From Collinsella sp. TM10-22 (GTDB lineage Bacteria; Actinomycetota; Coriobacteriia; Coriobacteriales; Coriobacteriaceae), in the NCBI RefSeq assembly GCF_003466125.1, contig NZ_QSOC01000010.1, positions 1 to 47,954 of the forward strand: a stretch of 47,954 nucleotides of DNA. The letters are read 5' to 3'. Below are positions 24,736-33,737 of the stretch, one piece after another. The number at the start of each line of letters is the position of its first letter. Within the stretch, counting starts at the first letter, position 1. The notes under the pieces were generated by a model that did no database searches, was not told where the DNA came from, and saw nothing but the letters and a program-made list of their open reading frames with translations. Position numbers and translations under genes: made by a program.

Positions 24736-26151
24736 ATGGCCGAGGTTTGGCGCTTCTTTGCGCATGAGGATGATTTTGCCGATTTGGACGAAGCTGGCGC
24801 GAGCGAGCGCTTGGGTCGCGTGCTGTCGTTTCCGACCATCTCGAGCATGGATGCCGAGGCGGTGGACTGGCAACCGTTCGACGACCTGCGCGCCTATATG
24901 CAGCAGGCCTGGCCGCGCGTGTTTGCGGCGGGCGAGGTCGAGCTCATCGGCCATTCGCTGTTGGTGACGCTTGCCGGCTCCGACCCCGCTCTCAAGCCCG
25001 TTATGTTCATGGGCCACATGGACGTGGTCCCCGTGGTGCCGGGTACCGAGGCCGACTGGACGCACGCCCCCTTTAGCGGGCACGTGGACGATACCTACAT
25101 CTGGGGTCGCGGCGCTGTCGACATGAAGGACCAGGTCGCAGGCATTCTCGAGGCAGTTGAGTATGCGCTGGCGCACGGCTGGGAGCACGAGCGCACGCTG
25201 CTCCTGGCCTTTGGCCAGGACGAGGAAACTACGCAGTGCGGCGCGGGGGCGATCGGTCGCGTGCTCGAGGAGCGCGGCATTGAGCTTGAGTACCTGATCG
25301 ATGAGGGCGATTACCGCATCGCTCCGGCTGCCGAGTACAGCGCGGGCGAGGGTTGGCTCATGCACGCCGACCTGGCTGAGAAAGGTTATGCCGACATTGT
25401 TCTCAAGACAAAGAGCGCGGGTGGGCATTCTTCCAACCCCTACGGCGGCACGTCACTCGAGGTGCTGAGCCGCGCCATCGCCGCAATTTGCGATATCGAA
25501 TGGCCGACGCGTGTGACCGACTTGCTTGCCGCCCAGCTCGTCGAGTTGGGGCTCTACACGGCCGATGAAATTGCCGCCAACAAGGACGCCATCGTGCGCG
25601 AGTGCCTCGCCAGCAAGAAGCTCTATCCGCTCGTGACCACCACTTGTGCACCGACCCAAATTGAGGGCGGTAGCACCGGTGCTAACGTGATGCCGCAGGA
25701 TATGTGGGCAAACATTAACTTCCGCATGCTCGAGGGCACGTGCGTGGCCGATGTCGTTGCCCGTTGCCGCGACGCCGTTGCCACGGCGGGTCTTGCCGAG
25801 CGCGTGGAGGTCGAACTTGGCCCCGGCAGCTCCGAGCCCTCGCCGTCCCCGCGCATCGGTGGTCCCGGCCTCGAGGCGGTTCGCTCCATCGCCGCCCGCT
25901 ATTTCCGTGATCCAAAGGGGACGGAGGAAAACGGATCATTCGAGCCAGTGGCAATTGTGCCCTCGACCGTGATTGGCGCGACCGACGCTGCCAACTACCA
26001 GCGCATTTGCCCGGAGTGCATTCGCTTCTCGGCCTTTGTGGTCGACGATGACGAGTGCGACCGCGGCGTCCACGGCACCAACGAGCGCATCACCCACCGA
26101 GCCTACCTCCAGGGCATTCGTTTTCTCATCTCCCTGCTCCAAACGCTCTAG
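24736..26151 (+). CDS. M20-family metallopeptidase (carboxypeptidase-like)
   Basis: A 471-residue zinc peptidase of the M20/ArgE-CPS1 group. The metal and catalytic motifs are GHMDVVPV (His and Asp, around residue 97), WGRGAVDMKD (bridging Asp) and FGQDEETTQCG (general-base Glu plus ligand), with the lid-domain GGHSSNP and a late His ligand in GVHGTNE. It removes C-terminal or acyl groups from peptides or amino acid derivatives in the cytoplasm. The start at 24736 follows GAAAGG. It is 72 bp after the ABC operon and may act on imported substrates. Confidence 0.88.
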   Translation: MAEVWRFFAHEDDFADLDEAGASERLGRVLSFPTISSMDAEAVDWQPFDDLRAYMQQAWPRVFAAGEVELIGHSLLVTLAGSDPALKPVMFMGHMDVVPVVPGTEADWTHAPFSGHVDDTYIWGRGAVDMKDQVAGILEAVEYALAHGWEHERTLLLAFGQDEETTQCGAGAIGRVLEERGIELEYLIDEGDYRIAPAAEYSAGEGWLMHADLAEKGYADIVLKTKSAGGHSSNPYGGTSLEVLSRAIAAICDIEWPTRVTDLLAAQLVELGLYTADEIAANKDAIVRECLASKKLYPLVTTTCAPTQIEGGSTGANVMPQDMWANINFRMLEGTCVADVVARCRDAVATAGLAERVEVELGPGSSEPSPSPRIGGPGLEAVRSIAARYFRDPKGTEENGSFEPVAIVPSTVIGATDAANYQRICPECIRFSAFVVDDDECDRGVHGTNERITHRAYLQGIRFLISLLQTL

Positions 26152-26180
26152 AATTCGACAAAGCGACAGTCCCTTTGTTG

Positions 26181-26230
26181 GCCGTTGGGGACGTTCTTAA
26201 ACGACTAGTCGTAAAGGAACGTCCAACGGC
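26181..26230. repeat. REP-like palindrome of the GGGGACGTTCTT family
   Basis: GCCGTTGG...ACGTTC (26181-26196) pairs with GAACGTCCAACGGC (26217-26230), with the palindrome CGACTAGTCG (26202-26211) near the centre. Preceded by an ACAAAG...TCCCTTTGT half at 26157-26178. Same family as 31-103. Confidence 0.75.
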
Positions 26231-26440
26231 TTCGTCCGCTCATTCCGTGCGGGTTATATACAGGTTTTCCTGCGCACGCTATCATGTATGGGTTAGACCG
26301 CAACTATGTACCCCATACGCGAAGGGATGCGCATGTATCTGAAGATCGACATGTTCTAGCCGGGTTTACCCCCGCAGCGGCGCCCCGCGCCCCATCAATT
26401 CTGCCGATTTTCACCTTCACGCATATAAAGGAGTCCCGCC

Positions 26441-27508
26441 ATGCGCGACAAGCTCGAAAAGATTATCAAGGCCTACGAGGATCTTGAGAAGAAGCTCTCC
26501 GATCCGGCCGTCGCCTCCGATATTAAGGAGTTCACGCGTCTCAACAAGGAGTACGCGCACCAGTCCGACCTCATCGCCGCCTCGCGCGAGTACATCGGTG
26601 CGCTCGATGACATCGAGGCCGCCAAGGAGATGCTCCGCGACACGACCGACGCGGACGAGAAGGAGATGCTCCAGATGGACATCTCCGAGAACGAGGAGAA
26701 GCTTCCCCAGCTCGAGGAAGACATCAAGTACATGCTCATCCCGAGCGACCCCAACGACGACAAGAACACCATCGTCGAAATCCGCTCCGCCGCCGGTGGC
26801 GACGAGGCCGCCATCTTCGCCGGCGACCTGTACAAGATGTACCAGCGCTTTTGCGAGTCGCGCGGCTGGAAGACCACCGTGCTCGACTCTAGTCCCAGCG
26901 AGGCCGGCGGCTTTAAGTCCATTGAGTTCAAGGTCGAGGGCGACCGCGTCTACTCCGTCATGAAGTTCGAGTCCGGCGTGCACCGCGTCCAGCGCGTTCC
27001 CAAGACCGAGTCCCAGGGCCGTATCCAGACCTCCACGGCGACCGTCGCCGTGCTTCCCGAGGCCGAGGAGATCGACGTTCAGATCAACCAGTCCGACCTG
27101 CGCATCGACACCTACTGCGCCTCCGGCCCTGGCGGTCAGTGCGTTAACACTACCTACTCCGCCGTGCGCATCACCCACCTGCCCACCAACACCGTGGTGC
27201 AGTCGCAGGAGCAGCGTTCCCAGATCCAGAACCGCGAGGTCTGCATGCAGATGCTACGTGCCCGTCTGTACGAGATGGAGCTCGAGAAGCAGCAGGCAGA
27301 GCTCGGTGCCGAGCGCCAGAGCCAGATCGGCCACGGCAACCGTTCCGAGAAGATCCGTACCTACAACCAGCCCCAGGACCGCGTGACCGATCACCGCATC
27401 GGTTTCAACTCCACCTACAACGGCGTCCTTCTGGGCGATCAACTCGGCACCGTCATCGAGGCGCTCGCCGCCGCCGAGCGAGCCGAGAAGCTGGCACAAG
27501 CTGTGTAG
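26441..27508 (+). CDS. prfA: Peptide chain release factor 1
   Basis: A 355-residue class-1 release factor. The helical N-terminal domain (1-100) is followed by RSAAGGDEAAIFAGDL, the stop-codon-recognition tripeptide in VQRVPKTESQGRIQTS (PKT in the PxT position) and the peptidyl-tRNA hydrolysis motif GPGGQCVNTT (GGQ). It terminates translation at UAA and UAG, so a normal RF1 is present, which argues against UAG having been reassigned. Start after AAAGGAG. It is followed by prmC, which methylates the GGQ glutamine. Confidence 0.97.
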   Translation: MRDKLEKIIKAYEDLEKKLSDPAVASDIKEFTRLNKEYAHQSDLIAASREYIGALDDIEAAKEMLRDTTDADEKEMLQMDISENEEKLPQLEEDIKYMLIPSDPNDDKNTIVEIRSAAGGDEAAIFAGDLYKMYQRFCESRGWKTTVLDSSPSEAGGFKSIEFKVEGDRVYSVMKFESGVHRVQRVPKTESQGRIQTSTATVAVLPEAEEIDVQINQSDLRIDTYCASGPGGQCVNTTYSAVRITHLPTNTVVQSQEQRSQIQNREVCMQMLRARLYEMELEKQQAELGAERQSQIGHGNRSEKIRTYNQPQDRVTDHRIGFNSTYNGVLLGDQLGTVIEALAAAERAEKLAQAV

Positions 27509-27641
27509 GTTCCGCCGTTCTACCGAACGGCGGACCAGCCGACGCTGCGCGCCGCCCAGGGCGACAATTTGTCATTCAAAAGGCAAGGCATGACCAGAAG
27601 GTCTATGCCTTGCCTTTTTCATGCCAACTTGTCGCCCTGGA
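27509..27641 (+). repeat. Structured post-stop repeat, copy 2
   Basis: Starts directly after the prfA stop. Hairpin 1: CCGCCGTTC (27512-27520) with GAACGGCGG (27525-27533), TACC loop. Outer stem: CCAGGGCGACAA (27556-27567) with TTGTCGCCCTGG (27629-27640), perfect 12 bp; compared with copy 1 the stem bases differ but pairing is kept. The nested terminator is at 27578-27619 (AAAAGGCAAGGC / GCCTTGCCTTTTT). The interior is nearly identical to copy 1. Confidence 0.85.
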
Positions 27642-27721
27642 CGTCGCTCGCTGTCCGTCCTCTACCTGCAGCGTTGCCTTGCTCCGGATGCGGTATGCTC
27701 AACCTGCGGGGTTTCCAAGGT

Positions 27722-27910
27722 AGTCATTGGGGACGTTCTTAAATGACTAGTCAAAAGGGACATTCTTGCGGCACTTGGCAGTTGGGGACGCTCCTTTTGT
27801 GCCGGCAGTTGGGGACTGTCCCTAAAGGCCGGCAGATGGGGACGGTCCTTCGCGGCTGGCTGCGAAGACTGTCCCCGATAGCTAGTCGTTTAAGAACGTC
27901 CCCAATGACT
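27722..27910. repeat. Composite palindromic repeat, 189 bp
   Basis: The ends are 29-bp inverted repeats (27722-27750 and 27882-27910, one mismatch) of the GGGGACGTTCTT-ACTAGT family. Inside are three imperfect tandem units of the form GGCAGTTGGGGACG-TCCTT (about 27777-27860). The same units recur at 43375-43447. No ORF with support lies here. Confidence 0.75.
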
Positions 27911-28290
27911 GGGTTGGGCACATTGCTTTGAGATGTTATTCAATCGGCTTTGATGGCTATTAAGCCAGCTACCTGCTCAAAGAAATTGCAGCGTTCATCT
28001 GTTATTGAAAATATTGCTCAAAAAATCGTCCAAGAAGCTGCAGTGCATTTTTTGATGCGTCGCGCGTCAAGTGATTTGGCAAGTTCTTGGTTAGATATTG
28101 GTCAGTTTTGGGGCAACCTTGCCAAAAACTTGACGGATGCAGATTTAGACGTCGACGAATGAACACTTCGGGCAGGTTCCAAGTAAAAATCTGGGCTGAT
28201 TGTCGATAATCGCCTTCAATCGTCCCTTGCCAAACGCTTGCCTCGCTTACAATCTGCTCCGACATTCGCGCGCCGCCCGGCGCTTAAGAG
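27911..28290. other. AT-rich intergenic segment before prmC
   Basis: This 380-bp stretch is clearly AT-richer than both neighbours and may be a remnant of foreign DNA. A 70-codon ORF on the plus strand (27950-28162) and an 87-codon one on the minus strand (28002-28265) overlap; neither has a good ribosome site or known motif. A near-inverted repeat (TTTGGCAAG and CTTGCCAAA, about 28075 and 28120) is present. The prmC ribosome site is at the right end. Confidence 0.4.
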
Positions 28291-28301
28291 GGGAGGGCCC
28301 C

Positions 28302-29552
28302 ATGGCAAACGAGATCTGGACCATCAAGCGTTGTCTTGAGTGGACCAAGGAGTACCTAGCCGAGCGTGGTGAGGAGCACCCCCGTCTTTCTGCTGAGTGG
28401 CTGCTGTGCGCTGCCACGGGTTTGGCGCGCATCGACTTATATATGCGCATGGACGAGACGCTTAACGCGGCCCAGCTCGAGACCATGCACGCGGCCGTTG
28501 TCCGCCGCGCTAAGGGCGAGCCGCTGCAATACATCACGGGCAGCACGCAGTTTCGCATGATCGACGTCGCGTGCGCCCCCGGTGTGCTCATTCCGCGCCC
28601 CGAGACCGAGATGCTCGTCGAGGAAGTCCTCAATTATCTGGATGCCGAGGTGCTGAGCCCCGAGGCTGCTGCCCGTCAGCGTGTTGAGCTGCCTTGGAAC
28701 GATGAGGTCGAGCAGGCCCGCAAAGCCGAGGCCGCGCTGGCAGACGAACGCGCGACCGCCGAGCGCCGTGCCGCTAACCTGACGGCTGCCGATGAGGCGG
28801 CGCTAGGCGGCGACGTGCTGGGTAGCCGTGCCTATGCCGAGGAACTGGCCGACCGCGAGGCCGAGGAAGCCGCCGCGCAGGCAGCGGAAGCCGAGACTGC
28901 GGAAGCTGCTGAGCCCGAGCTCGACGAATACGGCATCGCCATCGAGGGTGCCGACCAGGAGACGGCTTCAGCTCAGGATGCCGCTGCGCCTGCCCCAGCC
29001 GAGCCCCGCACTGCTCGCGTTCTCGAGGTCGGCTGCGGCACGGGCTGCATCTCGCTCTCCCTTGCTTGGGAGCGCCGCGGCCACGTTACCTGCACCGCTA
29101 CCGATATCGAGCCGCGTGCCATTGATCTGGCCACCAAAAACCGCGACGCGCTCGGCCTCACGGCAGATGAGGTTGCCTTCAGCCTCACCAACCTGGTGAG
29201 CTCCATTCCCCACGACGAGTGGGGCACCTTCGACGTGCTCGTCTCCAACCCGCCTTACATCCCGACCGACGTTATGCGCTCGCTGCCGCACGAGGTCAAG
29301 GACTTCGAGCCCGATTTAGCGCTCGAGGGCGGTGCCGATGGCCTGGACATTTTCCGCCGCCTGCTCAATGCGGCACCCTATATGCTGCGTGCCGGCGGAC
29401 TCTTTGCCTGCGAGCTCTACGAGGGTGCCCTCGACGCCGCCGCCGAACTCTGCCGCCAGGCGGGCCTTTCGGATGTGCGCGTCGTCCGCGATCTCACCGA
29501 TCGCCCCCGCATCGTTCGGGCCATCGTCACCGAGCCCAAACAGCGCCAGTAA
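28302..29552 (+). CDS. prmC: Release-factor glutamine methyltransferase with a large internal insertion
   Basis: A 416-residue PrmC/HemK; usual length is about 280. The N-terminal substrate-binding domain ends in PGVLIPRPETEMLVEE (93-108). The SAM-binding motif EVGCGTGCISLSL starts at 242 and the catalytic VSNPPY is at 314-319. Between them, about residues 114-237, is an acidic Ala/Glu-rich stretch with coiled-coil character, not seen in standard PrmC. It methylates the GGQ glutamine of RF1 and RF2; its usual partner prfA is immediately upstream. The ATG at 28302 follows GAGGGGAGGG; the longer frame from 28200 is rejected. Confidence 0.92.
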   Translation: MANEIWTIKRCLEWTKEYLAERGEEHPRLSAEWLLCAATGLARIDLYMRMDETLNAAQLETMHAAVVRRAKGEPLQYITGSTQFRMIDVACAPGVLIPRPETEMLVEEVLNYLDAEVLSPEAAARQRVELPWNDEVEQARKAEAALADERATAERRAANLTAADEAALGGDVLGSRAYAEELADREAEEAAAQAAEAETAEAAEPELDEYGIAIEGADQETASAQDAAAPAPAEPRTARVLEVGCGTGCISLSLAWERRGHVTCTATDIEPRAIDLATKNRDALGLTADEVAFSLTNLVSSIPHDEWGTFDVLVSNPPYIPTDVMRSLPHEVKDFEPDLALEGGADGLDIFRRLLNAAPYMLRAGGLFACELYEGALDAAAELCRQAGLSDVRVVRDLTDRPRIVRAIVTEPKQRQ

Positions 29553-29620
29553 TATTTATTAACTGGTTAGCAAAAATTATAAAGTAGTTTATAATTAGGA
29601 CGGCTGACAGAGGTCGGCCC

Positions 29621-29806
29621 ATGCAACCTCCTACCTTTCGGGAAATCATTGCCCTACTCAAGCACGATGGATTCGTGAAGGTCGCGCAAGTCGGTAGTCA
29701 TGCTAAGTATGTTTCTGGTGGCCGTGTTGTCGCCGTGAACGGCTCTGGTGGTGATCGACCAAAGAAGGGCATGTGGGCAAGTATTCGTCGCCAAGCTGGA
29801 TGGTAG
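29621..29806 (+). CDS. hicA: HicA-type mRNA interferase toxin
   Basis: A 61-residue protein with the HicA layout: FREIIALLKHDGFVKVAQVG then SHAKYVSGG, where the conserved His (about residue 27) is the catalytic residue, and a basic C-terminus. HicA toxins cleave mRNA in the cytoplasm. It is directly upstream of a HicB-type antitoxin (12 bp gap). The upstream 68 bp is very AT-rich (TTATAAAGTAGTTTATAATT) and likely holds the promoter and a dyad operator. Confidence 0.88.
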   Translation: MQPPTFREIIALLKHDGFVKVAQVGSHAKYVSGGRVVAVNGSGGDRPKKGMWASIRRQAGW

Positions 29807-29817
29807 TTGGAGGCAAA

Positions 29818-30264
29818 ATGAGGCATCGATTTACCTATGATTGCGTTCTCATAAAAGAAGACGACGGTTACTGTGCCAGCTTCCCGCAGATTCCCGGCGC
29901 CTTTGCCGATGGCGATACGCGCGAAGAAGCGATTGCCCATGCCACCGAGGCGCTGATGGCGTTTTTGGCCGACGACCTCAACAACGGTTTGACTCCGGCA
30001 GGGTACGAACGCTCGGCCGAGGTCGTGGCCCTTTCAGTCGAAATCGACCACGAGGACGCTCGGGAAGCGGCGTGCCGAACATTTAAAGACGCAGCGCTGG
30101 ACCTCAAAGTCTCCGCTCCGCGGATCACCGCGCTGGTCAAAGCCGGAAAGCTCGATGTTGAACTCGTCGACGGCCGTCGGATGATAACGATAGACAGCAT
30201 CGAGCGCTACGCCGCCCAAGAACGCCACGCCGGCAGGCCAAAGAAGTTCGTCGCAGTCCAATAA
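29818..30264 (+). CDS. hicB: HicB-type antitoxin
   Basis: A 148-residue antitoxin. The N-terminal partial RNase-H-fold domain (RFTYDCVLIKEDDGYCASFPQIPGAFADGDTREEAIAHATEAL) is typical of HicB. The C-terminal half (about 85-148) seems to contain a small DNA-binding region (SAPRITALVKAGKLDVELVDGRRMITIDSIERYA), which would autoregulate the operon. The start at 29818 follows TTGGAGGC. It binds and neutralises the HicA encoded 12 bp upstream. Confidence 0.88.
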   Translation: MRHRFTYDCVLIKEDDGYCASFPQIPGAFADGDTREEAIAHATEALMAFLADDLNNGLTPAGYERSAEVVALSVEIDHEDAREAACRTFKDAALDLKVSAPRITALVKAGKLDVELVDGRRMITIDSIERYAAQERHAGRPKKFVAVQ

Positions 30265-30398
30265 CCCCCTCACTTTCACCGACTACTAGAGCCGCTCACC
30301 AAACCAACATGCGCTCTGGGCAAATAGGTTGAACATTTCGTGCGAGAATGCCCCACAGTAAACAAACTTGCACCAGAGCGTAAGGGGCTGGCATACAC

Positions 30399-31142
30399 AT
30401 GCAGACGGTCTATCGGGTATTCGAGGGAGCGCGCGAGCCACATCGGCTTGCCGTCGAGCGTACGGCCGAGGTGCTCGGCTGTGGCGGCTTGGCCCTTATC
30501 CCGACCGAGACCGTCTATGGCGTCGCCGTGGCGGTTAACGCCTTCTCGGACGCCGTGCCCCAAGATACAAGCGAATCTCTGTCGTGGCCGCGCGACCCGC
30601 AGGCCACCGTCAACGGCGCCGCAGTCCCCGCGCTCGGTACCGGCTATCGCCGTATCTTTACGCTCAAGCAGCGCGAGCTCACCCAAACGGTTGCTTGGCT
30701 GGTCGATGATGCCGAGGCACTCGACCGCTACGGCGTGGATATCCCGGAAGAGGCCCGCGTGCTTGCCCGAAGATGTTGGCCGGGCGCCCTGACTATCGTG
30801 GTCAAGGCGGCCCCCTGCGTGCCGACCTTTATGCGCGCCGCCGATGGCACGGTGGCACTTCGCGCGTCGGCCTCGCCCGTGGTGCAAGCGCTCATCCGCG
30901 CCTGCGGCAGCCCGCTTGCCTGCACCAGCGCCAACACGCATGGCGCGCCCGCGCCGGCAAGTTTTGCCGCCGTCGAGGGTCGCATCCTGGAAGGGGTCGA
31001 TGTGGCCGTCGACGCCGGCGAGACACCGTGCCGCGACGCCTCGACCATCGTGTCGTTCCAGCACGGCGAGCTTCAGATCTTGCGTCAAGGCGCACTTCCC
31101 GCATCAGAGATCGAACGGGTCCTGTCCGACCCGATGCAATAG
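30399..31142 (+). CDS. tsaC: Threonylcarbamoyl-AMP synthase (Sua5/YciO/YrdC)
   Basis: A 247-residue protein with the YrdC-domain substrate site: GLALIPTETVYGVAVAVN (residues 28-45) and the K-x-R motif in RRIFTLKQRELTQ (about 87-97), then LARRCWPGALTIVVKA and the SANTHGAPAP segment. It makes threonylcarbamoyl-AMP from Thr, bicarbonate and ATP for t6A37 modification of ANN-decoding tRNAs. An extra stretch of about 30 residues (NAFSDAVPQDTSES...) is inserted after the first motif. Its order after prfA-prmC is a conserved bacterial arrangement, interrupted here by hicAB. RBS AAGGGG is somewhat distant. Confidence 0.9.
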   Translation: MQTVYRVFEGAREPHRLAVERTAEVLGCGGLALIPTETVYGVAVAVNAFSDAVPQDTSESLSWPRDPQATVNGAAVPALGTGYRRIFTLKQRELTQTVAWLVDDAEALDRYGVDIPEEARVLARRCWPGALTIVVKAAPCVPTFMRAADGTVALRASASPVVQALIRACGSPLACTSANTHGAPAPASFAAVEGRILEGVDVAVDAGETPCRDASTIVSFQHGELQILRQGALPASEIERVLSDPMQ

Positions 31143-31155
31143 AAAGGTGTAAGCG

Positions 31156-32697
31156 ATGTCGTTGAATCTAGGCAGCCTGGGCATGGAAGATGCCTCGTTT
31201 AGCTTTGGCGGTTCCTACATCATGGCGCTCGACTGCGGCACCACCTCGGTGCTCGCGACTATCGTCGATGAATACGGTTGCATCGTCGCCCAGGCGCGCC
31301 GCAGCGTCAAAACCAGCTTCCCGCGCCCCGGCTGGGTGGAACAGGATCCCATGGAGGTGCTTGCCAGCCAGATCGGCGTGATGATGGAGGTCCAGTTTAA
31401 GAGCGGCATCCATTCCGACCGCATTGCGGCCATCGGCATCTCCAACCAGCGCGAGACCACGGTGGTGTGGGACCGCGTGAGCGGCCAGCCCATCTACAAC
31501 TCCATCGTGTGGCAGTGCCGTCGCACCGCACCCCTGATCGACGAGCTGGTTGAGCAGGGCGCAGAAGAGCTGGTGCGCTCCCACACGGGACTCACGCTTG
31601 ATCCGTATTTTTCGGCTTCCAAGGTACAGTGGATCCTCGACAACGTCGACGGCGCGCGTGAGAGCGCGGCGGCGGGCGACCTCATGTTTGGCACCATCGA
31701 CACCTGGCTCATCTACAACCTCACCGGCGGCCAGGTCTTTGCCACCGACTACACCAATGCCAGCCGCACGGCGCTCTTTAATATCCATACGCTCGACTGG
31801 GACGACGACCTGCTGGCGCTCTTTGACGTTCCACGTTCCATGATGCCCGAGGTCCGCTGGAGTTCCGGCGAGTACGGCCGCGTCGCGAGCGACATCATGA
31901 CCAACATGCCGCCCATCATGGGCGTGGCGGGCGATCAGCAGGCGTCGCTGTTCGGCCACTGCTGCTTCCATCCCGGCCAGACCAAGAACACCTATGGTAC
32001 GGGCTGCTTTATGCTCATGAACACCGGCGACGAGATTGTCGAATCCAAGAACGGTCTGGTCTCCACCATCGGTATCGCTGCGGACGGCAAGGTTAGCTAT
32101 GCGCTCGAGGGCTCCATTTTTGCCGCCGGCTCCACCATGAACTGGCTGCGCAATAACATGGGCATCATCTCGAGCGTGAGCGAGTCGGCACAGCTCGCCG
32201 CTTCGATTAACGACAACGAGGGCTGCTACTTCGTCCCCGCCTTTGCGGGTTTGGGCGCTCCCTGGTGGGACGCGCGCGCCCGTGGCATCGTATGCGGTCT
32301 GACCGGCGCTTCGAGCCGCGCGACCATCGTACGTGCCGCCTGCGAATCCATGGCATATCAGAGCTACGACGTGCTGCGCGCCATGGAGCAGGACGTGGGG
32401 CTTTCGATCGAGCGCCTGTCTGTCGATGGCGGCGCCTCGCGCAACGAGTTCATCATGCAGTTCCAGGCCGATCTGCTGGATATCCCCGTGCTGCAGTGCG
32501 AGACGGTCGAGACCACGGCGATCGGAGCCGCCTACTTGGCGGGCCTTGCGGTCGGGTATTGGGAGGACCTTGAGGAGCTGGAGCAAAACGCCCAGATCGT
32601 TAAGACCTTCCATCCGCACATGTCCGCCGAGCGCCGCGAGCGCAACTTGGACGGCTGGCGTGATGCCGTCAAGCGTTCGCTCAGCACCGCACAGTAG
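31156..32697 (+). CDS. glpK: Glycerol kinase
   Basis: A 513-residue FGGY-family kinase. The phosphate-binding loop DCGTTSVLATIVDEYG (25-40), substrate segment NQRETTVVWD (about 97-106), WQCRRTA, DTWLIYNLTGG and the ATP motif GSIFAAGSTMNWL are all present, and SVDGGASRNEFIMQFQAD (about 417-434) closes the site. It makes glycerol-3-phosphate from glycerol and ATP in the cytoplasm. The first 20 residues are an extension relative to most GlpK. No glpF or glpD is nearby. The start follows GAAAGG, 13 bp after tsaC, so the two are co-transcribed. Confidence 0.95.
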   Translation: MSLNLGSLGMEDASFSFGGSYIMALDCGTTSVLATIVDEYGCIVAQARRSVKTSFPRPGWVEQDPMEVLASQIGVMMEVQFKSGIHSDRIAAIGISNQRETTVVWDRVSGQPIYNSIVWQCRRTAPLIDELVEQGAEELVRSHTGLTLDPYFSASKVQWILDNVDGARESAAAGDLMFGTIDTWLIYNLTGGQVFATDYTNASRTALFNIHTLDWDDDLLALFDVPRSMMPEVRWSSGEYGRVASDIMTNMPPIMGVAGDQQASLFGHCCFHPGQTKNTYGTGCFMLMNTGDEIVESKNGLVSTIGIAADGKVSYALEGSIFAAGSTMNWLRNNMGIISSVSESAQLAASINDNEGCYFVPAFAGLGAPWWDARARGIVCGLTGASSRATIVRAACESMAYQSYDVLRAMEQDVGLSIERLSVDGGASRNEFIMQFQADLLDIPVLQCETVETTAIGAAYLAGLAVGYWEDLEELEQNAQIVKTFHPHMSAERRERNLDGWRDAVKRSLSTAQ

Positions 32698-32820
32698 GGC
32701 TGCGACGGGCTGCTCGATACAATAAACCGCTAAACTAATGCATGGCGTTCGGCGGCAACATTGCTGCGCGCCTTGTCAGCAAGGCCGTTTTGCGGCCGCA
32801 ACGAAAGGGGCAATCAACCC

Positions 32821-33468
32821 ATGACCGTCACCTACGACGCGTCCCGTGTGACGCTTGTCGATCACCCGCTCGTCCAGCACAAGCTGTCGATCCTGCGCGA
32901 CAAAAACACCGGCACCAACCAGTTCCGCCAGCTCGTGCGCGAACTCGCGCTTTTTGACGGCTACGAGGCCATGCGCGACCTGCCTATGGAAGACGTCGAG
33001 GTCGAGACCCCCATCACTACCGCCACGTTCAAACAACTCGCCGGCAAGAAACTCGCCATCGTGCCCATCCTGCGTGCGGGCCTTGGCATGGTCGACGGCA
33101 TCCTCGACCTGGTGCCCTCCGCTCGCGTGGGCCACATCGGCATGGAGCGCGACGAGGTTACCCACGAGCCGCACGAGTATTACTGCAAGATGCCCAAGGA
33201 TATCGACCAGCGCATCTGCCTGGTCGTCGACCCCATGCTCGCCACGGGCGGTTCGGCCGAGATGGCCATCAGCTACCTGCGCGAGCGCGGTGTCAAGGAC
33301 ATCCGCATGCTGTGCATCGTCGCGGCGCCCGAGGGTCTCAAGTCGCTGACCGACAAGGACCCCGACGTGCATATCTATACCTGCGCCATCGACGATCATC
33401 TCAACGAGGCAGCCTACATCGTTCCCGGCCTGGGCGACGCCGGCGACCGCATCTACGGCACGCTCTAG
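32821..33468 (+). CDS. upp: Uracil phosphoribosyltransferase
   Basis: A 215-residue UPRTase. The PRPP-binding loop is [17 protein letters not shown] (about 136-152) and the uracil-binding region is [16 protein letters not shown] (residues 198-213) at the C-terminus. It converts uracil and PRPP to UMP, the pyrimidine salvage route. The ATG at 32821 follows GAAAGGGG; the upstream extension to 32761 is rejected. The upp-atp order is common in Gram-positive bacteria. Confidence 0.96.
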   Translation: MTVTYDASRVTLVDHPLVQHKLSILRDKNTGTNQFRQLVRELALFDGYEAMRDLPMEDVEVETPITTATFKQLAGKKLAIVPILRAGLGMVDGILDLVPSARVGHIGMERDEVTHEPHEYYCKMPKDIDQRICLVVDPMLATGGSAEMAISYLRERGVKDIRMLCIVAAPEGLKSLTDKDPDVHIYTCAIDDHLNEAAYIVPGLGDAGDRIYGTL

Positions 33469-33659
33469 TCGTCGGGCCTTGTCGGCTACGGTCACAAATA
33501 CGAAGAAATGGTGCGCGCGGGCGAGAAAAAGACGTCCACGCGCATTCCTGTTAACGGACGTTTAGCCCAGAGGGGTTCGAGAAAAACGTATTACCTACCT
33601 GCGACATAAAGAAGGTCTTAAGAAAACGAACAGGTGAGTATTAACCGATGCTTTTTCGG

Positions 33660-33687
33660 TTGTACTTTAGCGATTGGCTCGTACAAT
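33660..33687 (+). promoter_or_regulatory. Candidate sigma-70-type promoter of the atp operon
   Basis: TTGTAC (33660-33665), a 16-bp spacer, and TACAAT (33682-33687) precede the first atp gene by about 50 bp. The -10 box matches five of six consensus bases; the -35 box is weaker. The 269-bp gap before the operon holds no gene. Confidence 0.5.
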
Positions 33688-33737
33688 AGTCACCAATGTT
33701 TGGCGGGAACTGTTCTGGGAAGCGTTAAAGAAGGAAA

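Noticed and set aside
27950..28162. A 70-codon plus-strand ORF in the AT-rich island
   Set aside because: No ribosome site, no motif, and an equally long overlapping minus-strand ORF.
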